Source: Nilaparvata lugens (lineage: Eukaryota > Arthropoda > Insecta > Hemiptera > Delphacidae). Taken from it: 64,000 bases of DNA. Under the pieces are notes generated by a model. The model worked only from the letters and a program-made list of their open reading frames with translations, had not been told where the DNA came from and made no database searches. The position numbers were made by a program, and so were the translations under genes. Positions 44,801 to 54,607 of this stretch are shown here, in pieces. Position 1 is the stretch's first letter. Each line of letters starts with the position of its first letter. Location: contig NC_052518.1 of the NCBI RefSeq assembly GCF_014356525.2, positions 11,304,874 through 11,368,873 on the forward strand, written 5' to 3'.

Positions 44801-47800
44801 TTTATTGTGATACATTTTGTGATTCATTTAGGTTAGAGTATAACATCAACCTTCAAAATTCAAAAATTTCAAATAATTATTCCTGGACCGAAAATCAAGT
44901 GTGAAAAGCAGTGTTTGATTACATAACCTTAACTTTTGGACCACATTAACATGTTATCAAAAGTTTTGGATAGAAATAGTACAGGCTCAGCCTAGATTTT
45001 CCTCCAATGTCATAATAGTATTATGATTATAGTGTTTTATACAATTAATTAATGAGTGTCATTACATTCATCAATTTTAATTAATGAATGTTGTATTTTC
45101 CAGTAGGATGCCGGGACGGCCACATACAACTAGCATATGTTCATGGCAGCCATCTCCCGATATGCGAGCTCCAACTGCAGAACATGGTATTGAAATTGAA
45201 AATTTATGAATTTTAATAACACAAAAATTATGTACTATCTCATAGTCACAGAATTAGTCGCATCGTCGCAGATACACGCCGCCAATAAGAAATTTCTTAT
45301 AAATGCATCTCGAATTACAAGTAAGGCTCAACTCAAATCGTACGACTCCAGTCGAGGATACTCCAGTCTCTTGACCTTACGACTTTCTTGCTCATTGTCA
45401 CTACTTCAGTTCCATGCTACTCCATTTCTGACCTCACAATAATAAAAATAAAATATGAGATCCAATTCGTCACTTCTGCGTATATAACAAATTTTATAAT
45501 CATTATTATGAATATACTATCTTATCTAATTCTTATTATTATCTTATCTAAAATTATAAAACATAACTTTCGAAAAACATAACCTCACTTTCATTAAAAA
45601 TGCATGATACTATGCAACCCAAGTCGAGGCTCAACCAACATGTCGAGTCGACGATCGACTCAGTCTCACAGTCGTGAGGTCGCGGAGGATAGAGTCTGGT
45701 CTGAGTGTCACCATTCGAAAATATGCTTCGTCGAAAAGAGACTAGAGTCGCAGTCTCTTCTCGACTTGAGTCGCGTAAGTGTGAGTTCAGCCAAAGAGTT
45801 GCTCAATGATATAAAATCACAGTAGTTATCAGACATGTAGAATTATTCCAAAATGAAAGAGAATCAGGATGACATGAGCATTGAAACTTGAGTTTTTAGT
45901 GAAAATAGTTTCACACTTATATACTATTATAGACTATTTTATAGTATACTTATACAATACTATAAACTGCCAAATTATAAATGTTACTATTAAAAATTAA
46001 TTATATAATCTACACGGTGCTATATCTTTTTTGAATTTTTATGAACTGCCAGAGCTATAAAGTCATTTTTCAATTTAACCATTTTGTAAAAGGTAGGACA
46101 GTCAAAAGTGATTATTTTAGGTATTAAGCTAAAATTCACAGAACATATTTTCACGTCATGTATTCCAACAAATCGTTAGAACACAAATGGAAATTTTCAT
46201 ACAGAAAGATTATTACTTTTTAATATTACTCCATTAAAGTGGCGACCATCATCTGGCACCATTGTCCAAGTCTCACACTGATATTCTCACTATAGTGAGG
46301 TCCATGTTATAATGACAGTATTTGATTAACTTTGGTGTTGCTATCCTTGTCTATCATTCGACAAAGCAGGTGGTACTATCCTTTTCTAGCTCCGCAACGA
46401 TGCCAAATCTGTTTTTAACAATGTAGAAATATAATTATTCAAGGCAGAGAATCAGCATCGCTGTTCTCTTATCTTTATTCACTGCCATTATAAAATGGAC
46501 TTCACTATAGCCGTAACAACTCTAAAGTTATTGCACGAGTTACTTGTGTTATCCGCATTCTTAATTCCTGTATTATTGCTGGATGAGTCTCAAAAACTTT
46601 TGACTTGCGGTATCCTCATGACAGGAGCTTAGATATGGTGATGGGGGAGGCCACTCAATACCCTCCCATTCCTACTTATCAAGCGGTTCGCAAAAAGATT
46701 TCTGATAAGGTCAATTGATACTCTGGCCATATGGCTTCTTGCTCCATCTTGTTAAAAGTAAGTATTCTCATTCACAGGAAATCGTTGAAGCTCAGGAATG
46801 AAGAAGTTGTTCAGCATTTGAACAAAGCGAACTGATGTTACTGTAACTGCGTGGTCATTGTCATCCTCAAAAGAATATGGACCAATTATTCAATTCGAAG
46901 ACATGGCGAACTAATGGTTCATACTCAACCACCCCTCGTTACTATTGTTTTACCCATTGTTTTTGAAATGTTAGTTCAAATGGAAATTGCTTTCCTGCTT
47001 GGAACAGGCGCATGACGTGGGAATCGAATATTTAGGTGGAACAAACGTTTTCACGGATGAAACTTGAGCCATTTTCTAAATATGCTGTGACAATGAAACC
47101 GCGCTGATCATCAGTCTACCTCTCCATGGTTACTAACTTCCAAACGTTTAGAACATTGCGCTCACTGCTGTTTCACCCAATATGGATCCCTCTACTACAC
47201 TAGCAGTGTTAAAACGTGCGGTTTGACTGCCTCACCTTGTATTAGTAGAAAGTACACTATATTACAGAATTCTATCACATCAATTATTTGTGGCACAATA
47301 ATGAAAATATGATATATGGTAGAAAAGGTTTCCAGAGAAGTATGAATGCAGTCATTTGAACAAAAGTTGATGAGAAAGTGAACCGATTATAATGTAATGT
47401 AATTGGAAGAAACATTTTACAATATTATTCAGATCACATATAATACGATACCAGTAATGAAGATATGTAAAATTACAATATCTTTATTTGCCATAAAATA
47501 AAACAAGTTAACAATAGGCATCGTCAGTTAAATAATATTTTCATTTTAAAAATAATTGAGTCAATTTGTCACATTTATAAAATCATTACAATTTAGATAC
47601 TCATCTGTTGAGTAAAACCCTGTAACCTCAAGCCATCCAGCAACAGTTCTTTTAAAAATGTTCAACGGCAACAATCTAATGGACAAAGGCAGCTTGTTAT
47701 ACAGTTTACATTGTAGATAACTGTGGCTTTCCAGTGTTTTGCTTAGTATAACACTCGGTGTTTCCATAGAGAAACAATAGTGTAAGTAGATATCCCATGG

Positions 47801-50800
47801 TATAGGGCGTTTATGTCGCAACTTCTACTGTCAAGCCAATTACTGTTGATTTTTACTGTTTTTTCAAGCCAATTACTGTTGATTTTTACTGTTTTGACCG
47901 GGTAAGAGTGTATGAACGGCACAATATGAGAGACTACCAGCGTCATAAAGCTTCACAGGAAAGAACTACATGGACTATCAGCTTGAGATAACAGTAAAAG
48001 TTGCGACATAAACGCCCTATACCATGGGATATCTACTTATGCTATTGTTTCTCTATGGTGTTACCAAGTCATATCTAGTGTTATCATGTCTTGTATTAAA
48101 TGTATGAACAGTATCATTGGAAGTGAACTGATTTAAATTTTCCTTGACATAAATCAAGTTTTGAAAAATGAAGATACATGTCAAAGTCATTATTTTTAAA
48201 TTTGTAAAATAAGTTGTACAGGATACATAGTTTTTTATATTACAAATAATTTGTAATATAAATATATTGTTCTGATAGCTCGTTTTTGCCAAATGAAAGC
48301 TTTATTTGCAGCACTGGAATTACCCCACAGACGTGCACCATAACATAAATGAACATGGAAAAGGCCAAAATATGTAGTGAGCAATACCTCATTATTCACA
48401 CAGTTTCTTAATTTTCTCAAGATTAAAATTACTCTTGAAAGCTTTTTACAAAGATTATCAATATGTGTATCCCAACATAACTTACTGTCTAAATATATTC
48501 CTAAAAGCTTAACAGGTTTCAAACGTGAAGCATCTATATCAAGTACAGGTTTCAGTGTGAACGTTATCTTTTCAGTTTTACTTTCGTTCACAACCAGAGA
48601 GTTAGCCTTATACCAGGCTTCAGCTTGTTCAAGTGAATGTGCCAAACAAGAATCCACTGAGAGATGACTATTCTCCGAGCAGAGGGGAGTCGTATCACCA
48701 GCATACAACACAGACAAATTAGACACATTAAAGTTGAAATCATTCACAAATATTAAGAATAGGAAAGGTCCTAAAACAGAATCCTGTGGTACTCCAGTCA
48801 CAACTCTCCCGTACTCAGAGGTCAAACCATTAACACTTACCAATTGTAACCTACAAATAAAATTGTGGAATTTTATCAAAATTAGGTTATCCTGCAGAAT
48901 GCGGGAAAACTCCAACCTTCATTCGACGATATAAGTATGATTTAATTATTTATTTATGATCGGTCGTACGATAATATAAAATTACTATTTTGAGTGTGAT
49001 TATTGGATCGTGTTTATTATGTTCTATTTCTAGTCCATTTCCGTATCTTAAACAAATTTTCCTGCTTCAATCAGGTTACCTGCCAACCAATGATGGAATG
49101 TGGTACAATACAGCTCCAAATCCTTCCAAAAGTCATCACTCCAACTCAGGACATGGGTACAGCTCAACTGAAGATGACAGATCTGTGTGCAATCTCAGAT
49201 ATCGCAGCCAGCATAGGTCAGTATCTCATTTCATCTCAATTTTTTTCCTCGTTAGACATCCGGGTTATAGAGCGCATCAAAAAGAATTAATATTCTGATT
49301 TGTGAATTTGGTTTTCGGCAACATGAAAAGTGCCCTGTGCTTTGGGATTAATAGTTGTGGGTGAGTGCCACATTTCTAGCTCTCCATAAAACCTTTTGCC
49401 CGACCGAGTCCCTAATGGAGTAATTTATGAAATTCATAATATTCATAAATAGTTGGTGAAGGGCGATCAGTTAGCAAAATCTTTTTGGCCGTTCTCCTGA
49501 GTTACAAAAAATGTCACCTATGATTTGTTTTGTTTGATAAATTTTAATAGGATTAGTTCGCTTGATAAACTAGAAATAACTCTGCCCCATGACTCTAGTA
49601 GTTAGAGTACTAAACTCCTTTTGTTGGTTACGTCAGAATTTGAATTAAGTTCTCATAAATTTGTTGTTTTATTTGTTATTTTATCAAGCTAGTTATTAGT
49701 CATAGCTATTAAGAAATTTATCAACCTAGAAAAAATATTTATTTCAAAATTACAATAGAATTGTATTACAATTTTAAAAATCCTATCAAGTCTTCAATCA
49801 AGACTGATCTATGAATTAACATTCTAATGGCCGTTTTCACAAATACCGACTTAGCGCTGATAAGACACCGATGTCTATACACACGTTGTCTCGGCCGATT
49901 CAATATTTCATAATAAATATTTGATTTTTAATATCATACATTGTAGTAAGAGCAATAAAAATAAAAAATCATAGCATCCTTTTAATATTTATTTTAATAC
50001 AACTTGTTTTGATCTTTCAAGAGTCATTTTCAATTCGTTTTGTACTGTGTAAGCATAATGAGGAACGGGGGGAGAAGCCTCCACCAAATATGTAAGCACG
50101 ATGTGCTTTCACCAATAACTAGAACTTTAATTAATGAATCTTTAACATATATATACATTAAAACAATCAAGATTACTTTACTATAAGGGAACCATATTAA
50201 AATGAAATTAATGGGGAAAACACTCGCTTGCTGCTAATGATGATTCAATCTTTGTGGTTATGAAAAATTAACAAAGAAAAACTCAAAAAGGATAACACCT
50301 ATCTTATGAAGATGGCTTCCCCCTTTGGCATTCACTGGTTGAAACGCGATGTTAATTATTAGTTAAAAACCAAAATAACTGATCTAGTGAAATGGGTTCA
50401 AATCCCGTCTTATTCAATAATACAATTATCTTTAAACTGCCCGAACTGCGACAGGAAAACTGTATTATAAAACAAGAGCAAAATCTATCCTTTTCACCAG
50501 AACAGCCGGACTTTACTATCAGTCCTAACGAACGAGCTCTGCCCCAAAAGCTAAATTTTGGGTATTAATATAAACTCAGTCAATGCTAAACATGAAAGCC
50601 ATTTCAAGTACATATTTTTATCTGTCGCACAAGCGGCACGTTTGTTATTAGAAACAAAAGAGAAGCTACGTTAATATTGACAACAAATGAAATAAACAAT
50701 CTTTCTGTCGATGACAAAGATTGTTCAAAGACAAAAACACTGTTCATTGAACTTTTTTAATTTTAAAACTCTAAAATCCTGATCAATATGAGATAAATAT

Positions 50801-53800
50801 ATGATTCATATATATGTCCCATATGACCAGGTGACAACTGTTACACAAATACAGGTGTTAAAATAAATATTATTAGGGTGCTATTATTTTTACTTTTTTT
50901 GTTATATACAAGTAGCCCTGAATAACGAAGTGAACCTTTAAGTTAGAGATATAACTTACTAGTCGAAATGCACAGCGCCATGCATCGCCCTATCAAAAAA
51001 TTAATCAGTGATGTTTGTTTTACCTGATTAACTTGAGGGTGTGTATATGTGCAAGTGCACGTCAGATCATCCATGAGCCGAGAAACAAAGTCTGGCAAGA
51101 ACCATTGAAACATGTTGCGACTTTAAATAAAGAATTGCCCTAAAGAAAACATACATTTTGTGACTTGTCTGTAGCTGCTCACACTGAACGCAACCAGCAA
51201 GTGCACGCATTCAGTGTGAGTGTTCCTATTGCTCTTCCCGGATTTTGTTTCTCATCTGCGCGCTTGGTCATGTATAACCAAGAGTACACTTGCACATATA
51301 CGCATCTAATGTGATCACACCCTAAACTTTAAACTGTCAGAATTCATGAATTTATTTTATTTATTCTACAAAACACAATAATCATAATACTAGTATAATT
51401 CATAGTTTTCTGTGGCAAATTCATTTATTTTATTTAAGTGATGTGTGATTTCATAACCTAATAATACCGGGTGATTCAAAAAGTACTTTACAACTTTGAA
51501 AATTGATATAAATCTTATTAAACAAGGTACAGAGCTGGTTTTGGTGTTGTTTTAAAGGAAAACACTCCAAGTTTTTTAACTTAAACTTGAGAATTTCTAT
51601 GTGACTTCCGTTGGTTATCCTGCAGACATCCCATCGAAAGTCGATGTCTTCTCAGACTCGCACTAGCATTTCAGGTGTAACTTGCTCAACAGCTGCGCAA
51701 ATCCTTGCTCTAAGTTCAGGTAGAGTGGCTGGCAAAGGAGGTACATACACCATATCTTTTATGAAGACCCACAAGAAAAAATCCAGCGGTGTTAGTCTGG
51801 GGAACGAGGGGCGCATTACGGCCAGTCCACTGATTTGGAAAGCGGTCATTAAGATAATTCCGTGCGTCAGTCAGATAGTGTGGTGGTGCGCCATCTTGCA
51901 TAAAGAAAACATTTCGATCTCAGTCATCCTCATCAATCTGTGGTATCAAAAATTGTGCAACATATCAAGGTACACTATGTCGTTTTTCAAACCAAAACAC
52001 ACAGCTAGCACGCTCGGGTCCAGTGAAGGCAGCCATCTTTGACGTAACAGCCGCTAGCGCTTGTGCAGCGCGACCAAGCAATAGCGGACTACGCGAGTCA
52101 AAACTTGGAGTTTTTTCCTTTAAAACAACACCAAAACCAGCTCTGTACCTTGTTTAATAAGATTATATAAATTTTCAAAGTTGTAAAGTACTTTTTGAAT
52201 CACCCGGTACTTGGATAACTTCTCAACAAAATTAGATTCAATAGTTTCATAATACAATTATGATTATGAAGGAAAGTGCACTAGGCTGAGCCTGTACCAT
52301 TTCTCTCTAAAATTATGTTGAGAAATTTATGTTACCCAAAGTATTATTAGGTTATGAAATCACACATCACTTGAATAAAATACATGAATTTGCCACATAA
52401 AACTATGAATTAAATACAGGGTGGGGCAGAGCCGACTGACGAGTTTGAAAGGGTTATAAATAATGAACGGAGAGACTTAGAAAAAAAATGGTTTGGTTTA
52501 TTGAATTCAGCTCGAAAAATAGTTTTTAGTGCTAGTTTTTGAAAATTATATCGGTTAAATGGCGGCCATCAGCACCTATTCCCCCAAGTCTTGTTCCTCA
52601 GCAAGTTCTTCCAATTTGGGTTGCAGAAACGTTTGTAACATTGTGACATAACGCTCGGAGGTGACAGTGACGGTGATGTTGTCATCTTCGAAGAAGTATG
52701 GCCCTATCACTCCAAATTGAGAAACGGCACACCAAACTGTCACTTTTGGTGAATTAAGTGGTCTTTCTTGAAGTTGTCGAGGGTTATTTGCTGCCCAGTA
52801 CCGGAAGTTTTGTTTGTTGACAGCTCCACACAGATGAAAATGAGCCTCGTCACTGCAGAAAAGAGTCGCCATTGCCGGGATGCGTTGAAGCATTTCCTTG
52901 CAACAATTTTTACGGTTCAAAAAATCGGCGGCATTTAATTTTTGCACAATCATGATTTTATATGGATGAAAAAACAAATGTTCATGAAGAATCCTCCTAA
53001 TTGAACGGCTGGACATCCCCAAAGCTATTGCATGTCTTCGTGCAAAACGCCTCGGTGATTGCTCGACTACTGCTCTCACAATTTCAATATTTTCGGGAGT
53101 TCTCACTGTTCTTGGTGCGCCATGTCTTCTTTCTTGTCGTGTACTACCAGTTTTCTCGAGTTGACGAACCCACGCTCTGATAGAGTTCACAGATGGGACG
53201 GGTTTGTGGACAGGAATGTTAAAATGTCGTCGAAACGCCCGTTGAACTGCGATAATCGAATGTTGATTTTCGTAAAAAGCGCGAACAACATAACCGCGAT
53301 GCTCTCCCGTCCAATTCATGATGCACACTAAAAACTATTCTCCCGGGACTGTACAATGACGCCCACCGAGCCTGCCTACTCCCACCACAGGCTGAGCAGT
53401 GCCCCCTCCAAACTCGTCAGTCGGCTCTGCCCCACCTTGTACTTAAGAAATATTGCACTTACTGTTGTATTCAACTTCTAGTTAAGGCTACCTTGTTATC
53501 TTGAATTTTAGTCATTATATTAGGTTTTTGAGTAGGCCTAACACTGATTGTATTGTCAATTCATCCTTTCACTTACAGGACTGCAGTTGTTAAATGACAA
53601 TACAATTAGTAATTTTGGAAAACTTACATAGTATTAGTATGTATTGGGGAAAAAATATTTGTTATTTATTGGAATGTAATTTTTTTAGATTTGGAAGCTT
53701 GGATCGGAGGCGGGCGAATACTAGCAGCGCAAGCTCTTGGCACGTTGAAGGCGAGGGAAGCGAGTCTCAACAAAAGATGTATTCTCCTCAACCGAATCCA

Positions 53801-54607
53801 ATCATACCAGCGATTCTGCTGCCGAATCAAACCTACCCGGAGAACAGTCTCATGAGAACCCAATCACTGGCCATGGTGGACAATTCTCTGGGCCGCAAGA
53901 CTCGTGAAAAAGAGTGGTATGAAACAGCCTTGGATAACAATGGCGGATTCGGAGCTGCTCCTGTGCCAGTCATGGCTCCAACCCCTTCCCCTCCTCCCCC
54001 ACCCCTCCCACCCTCCTCCTCCTCATCAACAACCTTCGCTCACAACAACCCAGTGCAATCCGATCATCATCAGCAACATTTCCATCAAGTTCCACCACCT
54101 GCAGTTAATGTGTCGCCATCCCACAACCTTCTCAAGAAAGAGTTGTCGGTCAGTAGCCTGGAGCAGACCGATGTGACATTCCACACAGTTGTGCCCTATG
54201 AGTCTCCCAAGAATCATATGGTTGTTGAGGCAGGCAAATGGCAGCCGTACCGCGAGGTCACCAAACCCTTTGAAATGGCTGATTTCTACAAATACAGCAC
54301 CAAGTTCCGCAAGAACGCTGCTAACAATAACAATAACTCGAACGTTGTCATCAATATCACGTCTAGCCGAGCTCCTAATCCTAAACCCAACAATATCAAT
54401 GAAAACAACACCGATAATAGCTCTCAACAGAAATGTATTTATCAGCCGCTCCAACCGATGACTTGCCAACCTCTGGCTCAGAATCCATCCCAAAGCTACA
54501 CTCCTCCTCCTACTGTGCACAGAGATCAGCCCACTCCAAGTGAAGTTTTGTCTTGGTATCAAGATCAAAACACCCCTCAACAATCACGCTCAGCTACCCT
54601 TGTCTAA
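38586..54607 (+). CDS. sstn: CUPID-domain (FRMD4A/INAVA/Stepping stone-like) cytohesin adaptor, six coding exons
   Basis: Exons 38586-38807, 39803-40046, 43410-43569, 45104-45186, 49075-49216 and 53689-54607 join in phase to 589 codons plus TAA. Residues 1-140 are the CUPID/DUF3338 domain: SRKEALESLLREKNEELKTL (coiled coil), ESPPAFRRRVGTAF, SVRRKHRLMYQQSQRRLTEL. In relatives this domain binds cytohesins (Arf GTPase exchange factors) at the membrane cortex and cell junctions. Residues 156-380 are low-complexity Ser/Asn/Gln-rich with RYRSQHRFGSLDRRRANT. Then a Pro/Ser run (about 383-405), the conserved-looking MADFYKYSTKFRK (about 481-493) and the tail RSATLV-COOH, a class I PDZ-ligand form. 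An in-frame TGA two codons before the ATG (38580-38582) fixes the start and excludes an N-terminal FERM domain in this transcript. Introns carry many TEs. Orthology by domain is firm; the gene name is by analogy with Drosophila. Confidence 0.85.
39481..39704. mobile_element. foldback MITE in an intron of the CUPID gene
   Basis: AATACAGCTGACTTAGTTAC at 39481 pairs with AGTTAACTAAGTCAGCTGTA-TT ending at about 39704. Inner arms ACTAGAGTTCAATTCTGTCA and its complement also pair. The loop is about 50 bp. Confidence 0.8.
39803..40046 (+). CDS. sstn: CUPID gene, second coding exon
   Basis: Acceptor TTTTATCACAG ends at 39802. It starts EESLAALELEIKIQNGIAEA and ends PRPPLDSG, donor CTG|GTAGGT, leaving one base (phase 1). 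It covers residues 75-155 with the RRKHRLMYQQSQRRL helix. The longer ORF ending at 40216 is intron read-through. Confidence 0.85.
40121..40852. mobile_element. TIR element, 732 bp, in an intron
   Basis: GCCAGGTTGCAGAGTCGTCA-CATAAAGTT at the left pairs with TTATGTAACGACTCTGCAAC-CGGGC at the right (about 28 bp, three mismatches). No coding. Non-autonomous DNA transposon of unknown superfamily. Confidence 0.8.
40853..41718. other. intron, no recognisable feature
   Basis: AT-rich intronic DNA. No ORF or repeat is supported. Confidence 0.4.
41719..43258. mobile_element. TIR element(s) with TAGTGATGT ends and TTCCCGGGAATTT motifs
   Basis: The left end TAGTGATGTAAAATTCCCGG (41719) has inverted partners at two places: CCCGATCCACATCACTA (ending 42961) and CTCCCGGGAATTTTATATCA-CTA (ending 43258). 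TTAC directly flanks both 41719 (41715-41718) and 42961 (42962-42965), suggesting one 1.24-kb copy with a 4-bp duplication. The segment 43190-43258 would then be the end of a second, partly lost copy. Many TTCCC(T/A)TAA-type subterminal repeats. No transposase. Confidence 0.7.
43410..43569 (+). CDS. sstn: CUPID gene, third coding exon
   Basis: Acceptor ATATTTTTTAG. It encodes GDCCDGPESGSGSQNQLSTI, then NPDRRILRQNSNTYNNSRYY, and ends HNIQ plus AC|GTGAGT (phase 2). It is not visible as an ATG-started ORF; it was found by splice signals and phase. Confidence 0.8.
44036..44342. mobile_element. MITE, about 305 bp, in an intron
   Basis: ACTCTGTACAAATTAACTT at the left pairs with AAGTTAATTTGTACAGACT at the right. 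Subterminal GAGACATGCGCAGCAGAGAA and TTCTCTGCGCCGCATATTCC also pair imperfectly. No coding. Confidence 0.75.
45104..45186 (+). CDS. sstn: CUPID gene, fourth coding exon with tandem acceptor
   Basis: Acceptor CAGTAG is a NAGNAG site. Use of the first AG adds one Arg before MPGRPHTTSICSWQPSPDMR; use of the second (start 45107) omits it. Both keep the frame. It ends AEH plus G|GTATTG (phase 1). Confidence 0.75.
45325..45795. repeat. possible MITE with GAGTCG-rich ends
   Basis: GGCTCAACTCAAATCGTACG-ACTCCAGTCGAG at the left and CTCGACTTGAGTCGCGTAAG-TGTGAGTTCAGCC at the right form a diverged inverted pair. Internal CAAGTCGAGGCTCAACC repeats the end motif. No coding. Confidence 0.45.
46290..46510. 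mobile_element. MITE family A, copy 3 (221 bp)
   Basis: CTATAGTGAGGTCCATGTTA and TATAAAATGGACTTCACTAT-AG bracket a short interior that shares GACAA(A/G)G and CCTTGTCTATCATT-type sequence with copies 1 and 2. More diverged ends than copy 1. Confidence 0.8.
46540..46985 (-). pseudogene. Tc1/mariner-like transposase relic
   Basis: Minus-strand pieces in two or three frames: GPYSFEDDNDHAVTVTSVRF-VQMLNNFFIPELQRF (about 46885-46760), then HMARVSIDLIRNLFANRLIS (about 46735) and weak continuation. The order matches the transposase at 52576-53328 (GPYFFEDDN..VTVTSERYV) plus the part missing from that copy. Many stops; terminal repeats not found. Confidence 0.6.
46986..47466. other. intron, no recognisable feature
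   Basis: Possibly more of the decayed transposase at its 5' side (to about 47100), but I cannot support it. The rest is AT-rich. Confidence 0.35.
47561..48925 (-). pseudogene. CR1-like reverse transcriptase with YAGD active site
   Basis: 48915-48235: ILIKFHNFICRLQLVSVNG, VVTGVPQDSVLGPFLFLIFV, NLSVLYAGDTTPLCSENSHL, AEAWYKANSLVVNESKTEKI, VKLLGIYLDSKLCWDTHIDN, HVHLCYGARLWGN. The usual YADD is YAGD, which removes a metal-binding Asp. A frameshift near 48240 leads to IFQNLIYVKENLNQFTSNDT and TFNTRHDNTRYDLVTP (to 48053). After the MITE it resumes as TPSVILSKTLESHSYLQCKL, YNKLPLSIRLLPL and ends ..FYSTDEYLN near 47590. Confidence 0.85.
47764..48058. mobile_element. MITE, 295 bp, inserted in the CR1-like RT
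   Basis: 62-bp inverted ends: CCATAGAGAAACAATAG at 47764 with GATATCCCATGGTATAGGGC further in, and the complement ending CTATTGTTTCTCTATGG at 48058, two or three mismatches. TGTT flanks both sides. Its removal joins VTP to TPS of the RT. It contains a 31-bp tandem repeat (GCCAATTACTGTTGATTTTT, about 47834-47894). Confidence 0.9.
49075..49216 (+). CDS. sstn: CUPID gene, fifth coding exon
   Basis: Acceptor TTCAATCAG. It encodes YLPTNDGMWYNTAPNPSKSH, then SGHGYSSTEDDRSVCNLRYR, and ends SQH plus AG|GTCAGT (phase 2). Confidence 0.8.
49218..51034. other. intron, no supported feature
   Basis: AT-rich intronic DNA. GGGTTCAAATCCCG at about 50394 resembles a Pol III B box, but no tRNA fold or A box accompanies it. 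No ORF of interest. Confidence 0.4.
51035..51323. mobile_element. possible MITE, about 290 bp
   Basis: AGGGTGTGTATATGTGCAAG at the left pairs with CTTGCACATATACGCATC...CACACCCT at the right, with a 14-bp gap in the left arm. An internal palindrome CACACTGAACGC...GCATTCAGTGTG is also present. Confidence 0.5.
51467..52207. mobile_element. mariner-like element, 741 bp, TIR about 105 bp, internally deleted
   Basis: CCGGGTGATTCAAAAAGTAC at 51467 and its complement ending at 52207 are each flanked by TA (51465-51466, 52208-52209). The inverted ends extend about 105 bp to ACTCCAAG with three or four differences. The interior retains only the C-terminal half of a transposase on the minus strand. Confidence 0.9.
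51625..51905 (-). pseudogene. mariner-like transposase, C-terminal catalytic half
   Basis: The minus strand reads MQDGAPPHYLTDARNYLNDR and FPNQWTGRNAP (second catalytic Asp in QDGA), then after a one-base shift LTPLDFFLWVFIKDMVYVPP (the D.TPLDFFLWG block with the third catalytic Asp), ATLPELRARICAAVEQVTPE and a C-terminal VRVWEDIDFRW. The helix-turn-helix and the first Asp are missing. Confidence 0.85.
52417..53439. mobile_element. Tc1/mariner-like element, 1023 bp, internally deleted
   Basis: CAGGGTGGGGCAGAGCCGAC (52417) with TGACGAGTTTG inside pairs with CAAACTCGTCAGTCGGCTCT-GCCCCACCTTG ending 53439 (about 30 bp). TA flanks both ends (52415-52416, 53440-53441). It encodes the N-terminal two-thirds of a transposase and lacks the rest. 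Confidence 0.9.
52576..53328 (-). pseudogene. Tc1/mariner-like transposase, N-terminal part (open frame)
   Basis: A clean 250-codon minus-strand frame from MCIMNWTGEHRGYVVRAFYE. The first helix-turn-helix (residues 5-60) contains NQHSIIAVQRAFRRHF, and the second (70-125) contains ENIEIVRAVVEQSPRRFARR. Then MSSRSIRRILHEHLFFHPYK and the catalytic block ATLFCSDEAHFHLCGAVNKQ (first Asp in SDEAHF), PKVTVWCAVSQFGVIGPYFF and VTVTSERYVTMLQTFLQPKL. It ends LEELAEEQDLGE at a stop that falls in the deletion scar, so the second Asp (QDGAT block) and third acidic residue are lost. It may still bind its ends. Confidence 0.85.
53689..54607 (+). CDS. sstn: CUPID gene, last coding exon
   Basis: Acceptor TTTTTTTAG at 53688. 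The split Arg codon leads into FGSLDRRRANTSSASSWHVE. The exon includes the poly-Pro/Ser tract, HHQQHFHQVPPP, DFYKYSTKFRK, an Asn-rich run and LSWYQDQNTPQQSRSATLV, then TAA at 54605-54607. About 305 residues, codon-clean. Confidence 0.9.

Larger units (their letters stand above)
47468..48925 (-). mobile_element. 5'-truncated CR1-like LINE in an intron, interrupted by a MITE
   Basis: The 3' end on the minus strand is TTATTTTATGGCAAATAAAG near 47485. The RT reading runs from about 48925 to 47565. A 295-bp MITE (47764-48058) interrupts it. It lies antisense to the CUPID gene. Confidence 0.8.
51398..52414. repeat. inverted pair flanking a mariner-like element
   Basis: GTGGCAAATTCAT, AAGTGATGTGTGATTTCATA and ACCTAATAATA at 51410-51464 recur inverted at 52343-52400. 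The left arm ends directly at the TA of the mariner-like element at 51467. This suggests an older foldback element into which the mariner-like copy inserted. Confidence 0.7.

Noticed and set aside
50380..50425. GGGTTCAAATCCCG resembling a tRNA T-arm / B box
   Set aside because: No acceptor stem, D-arm or anticodon arm can be drawn upstream, and no A box is present at the right distance.
54189..54461. + strand ORF overlapping the last CUPID exon in another frame
   Set aside because: Shadow frame with no splice or protein support.
54026..54583. 185-codon minus-strand ORF
   Set aside because: It is antisense to the last exon of the CUPID gene, which has clear protein features on the + strand.
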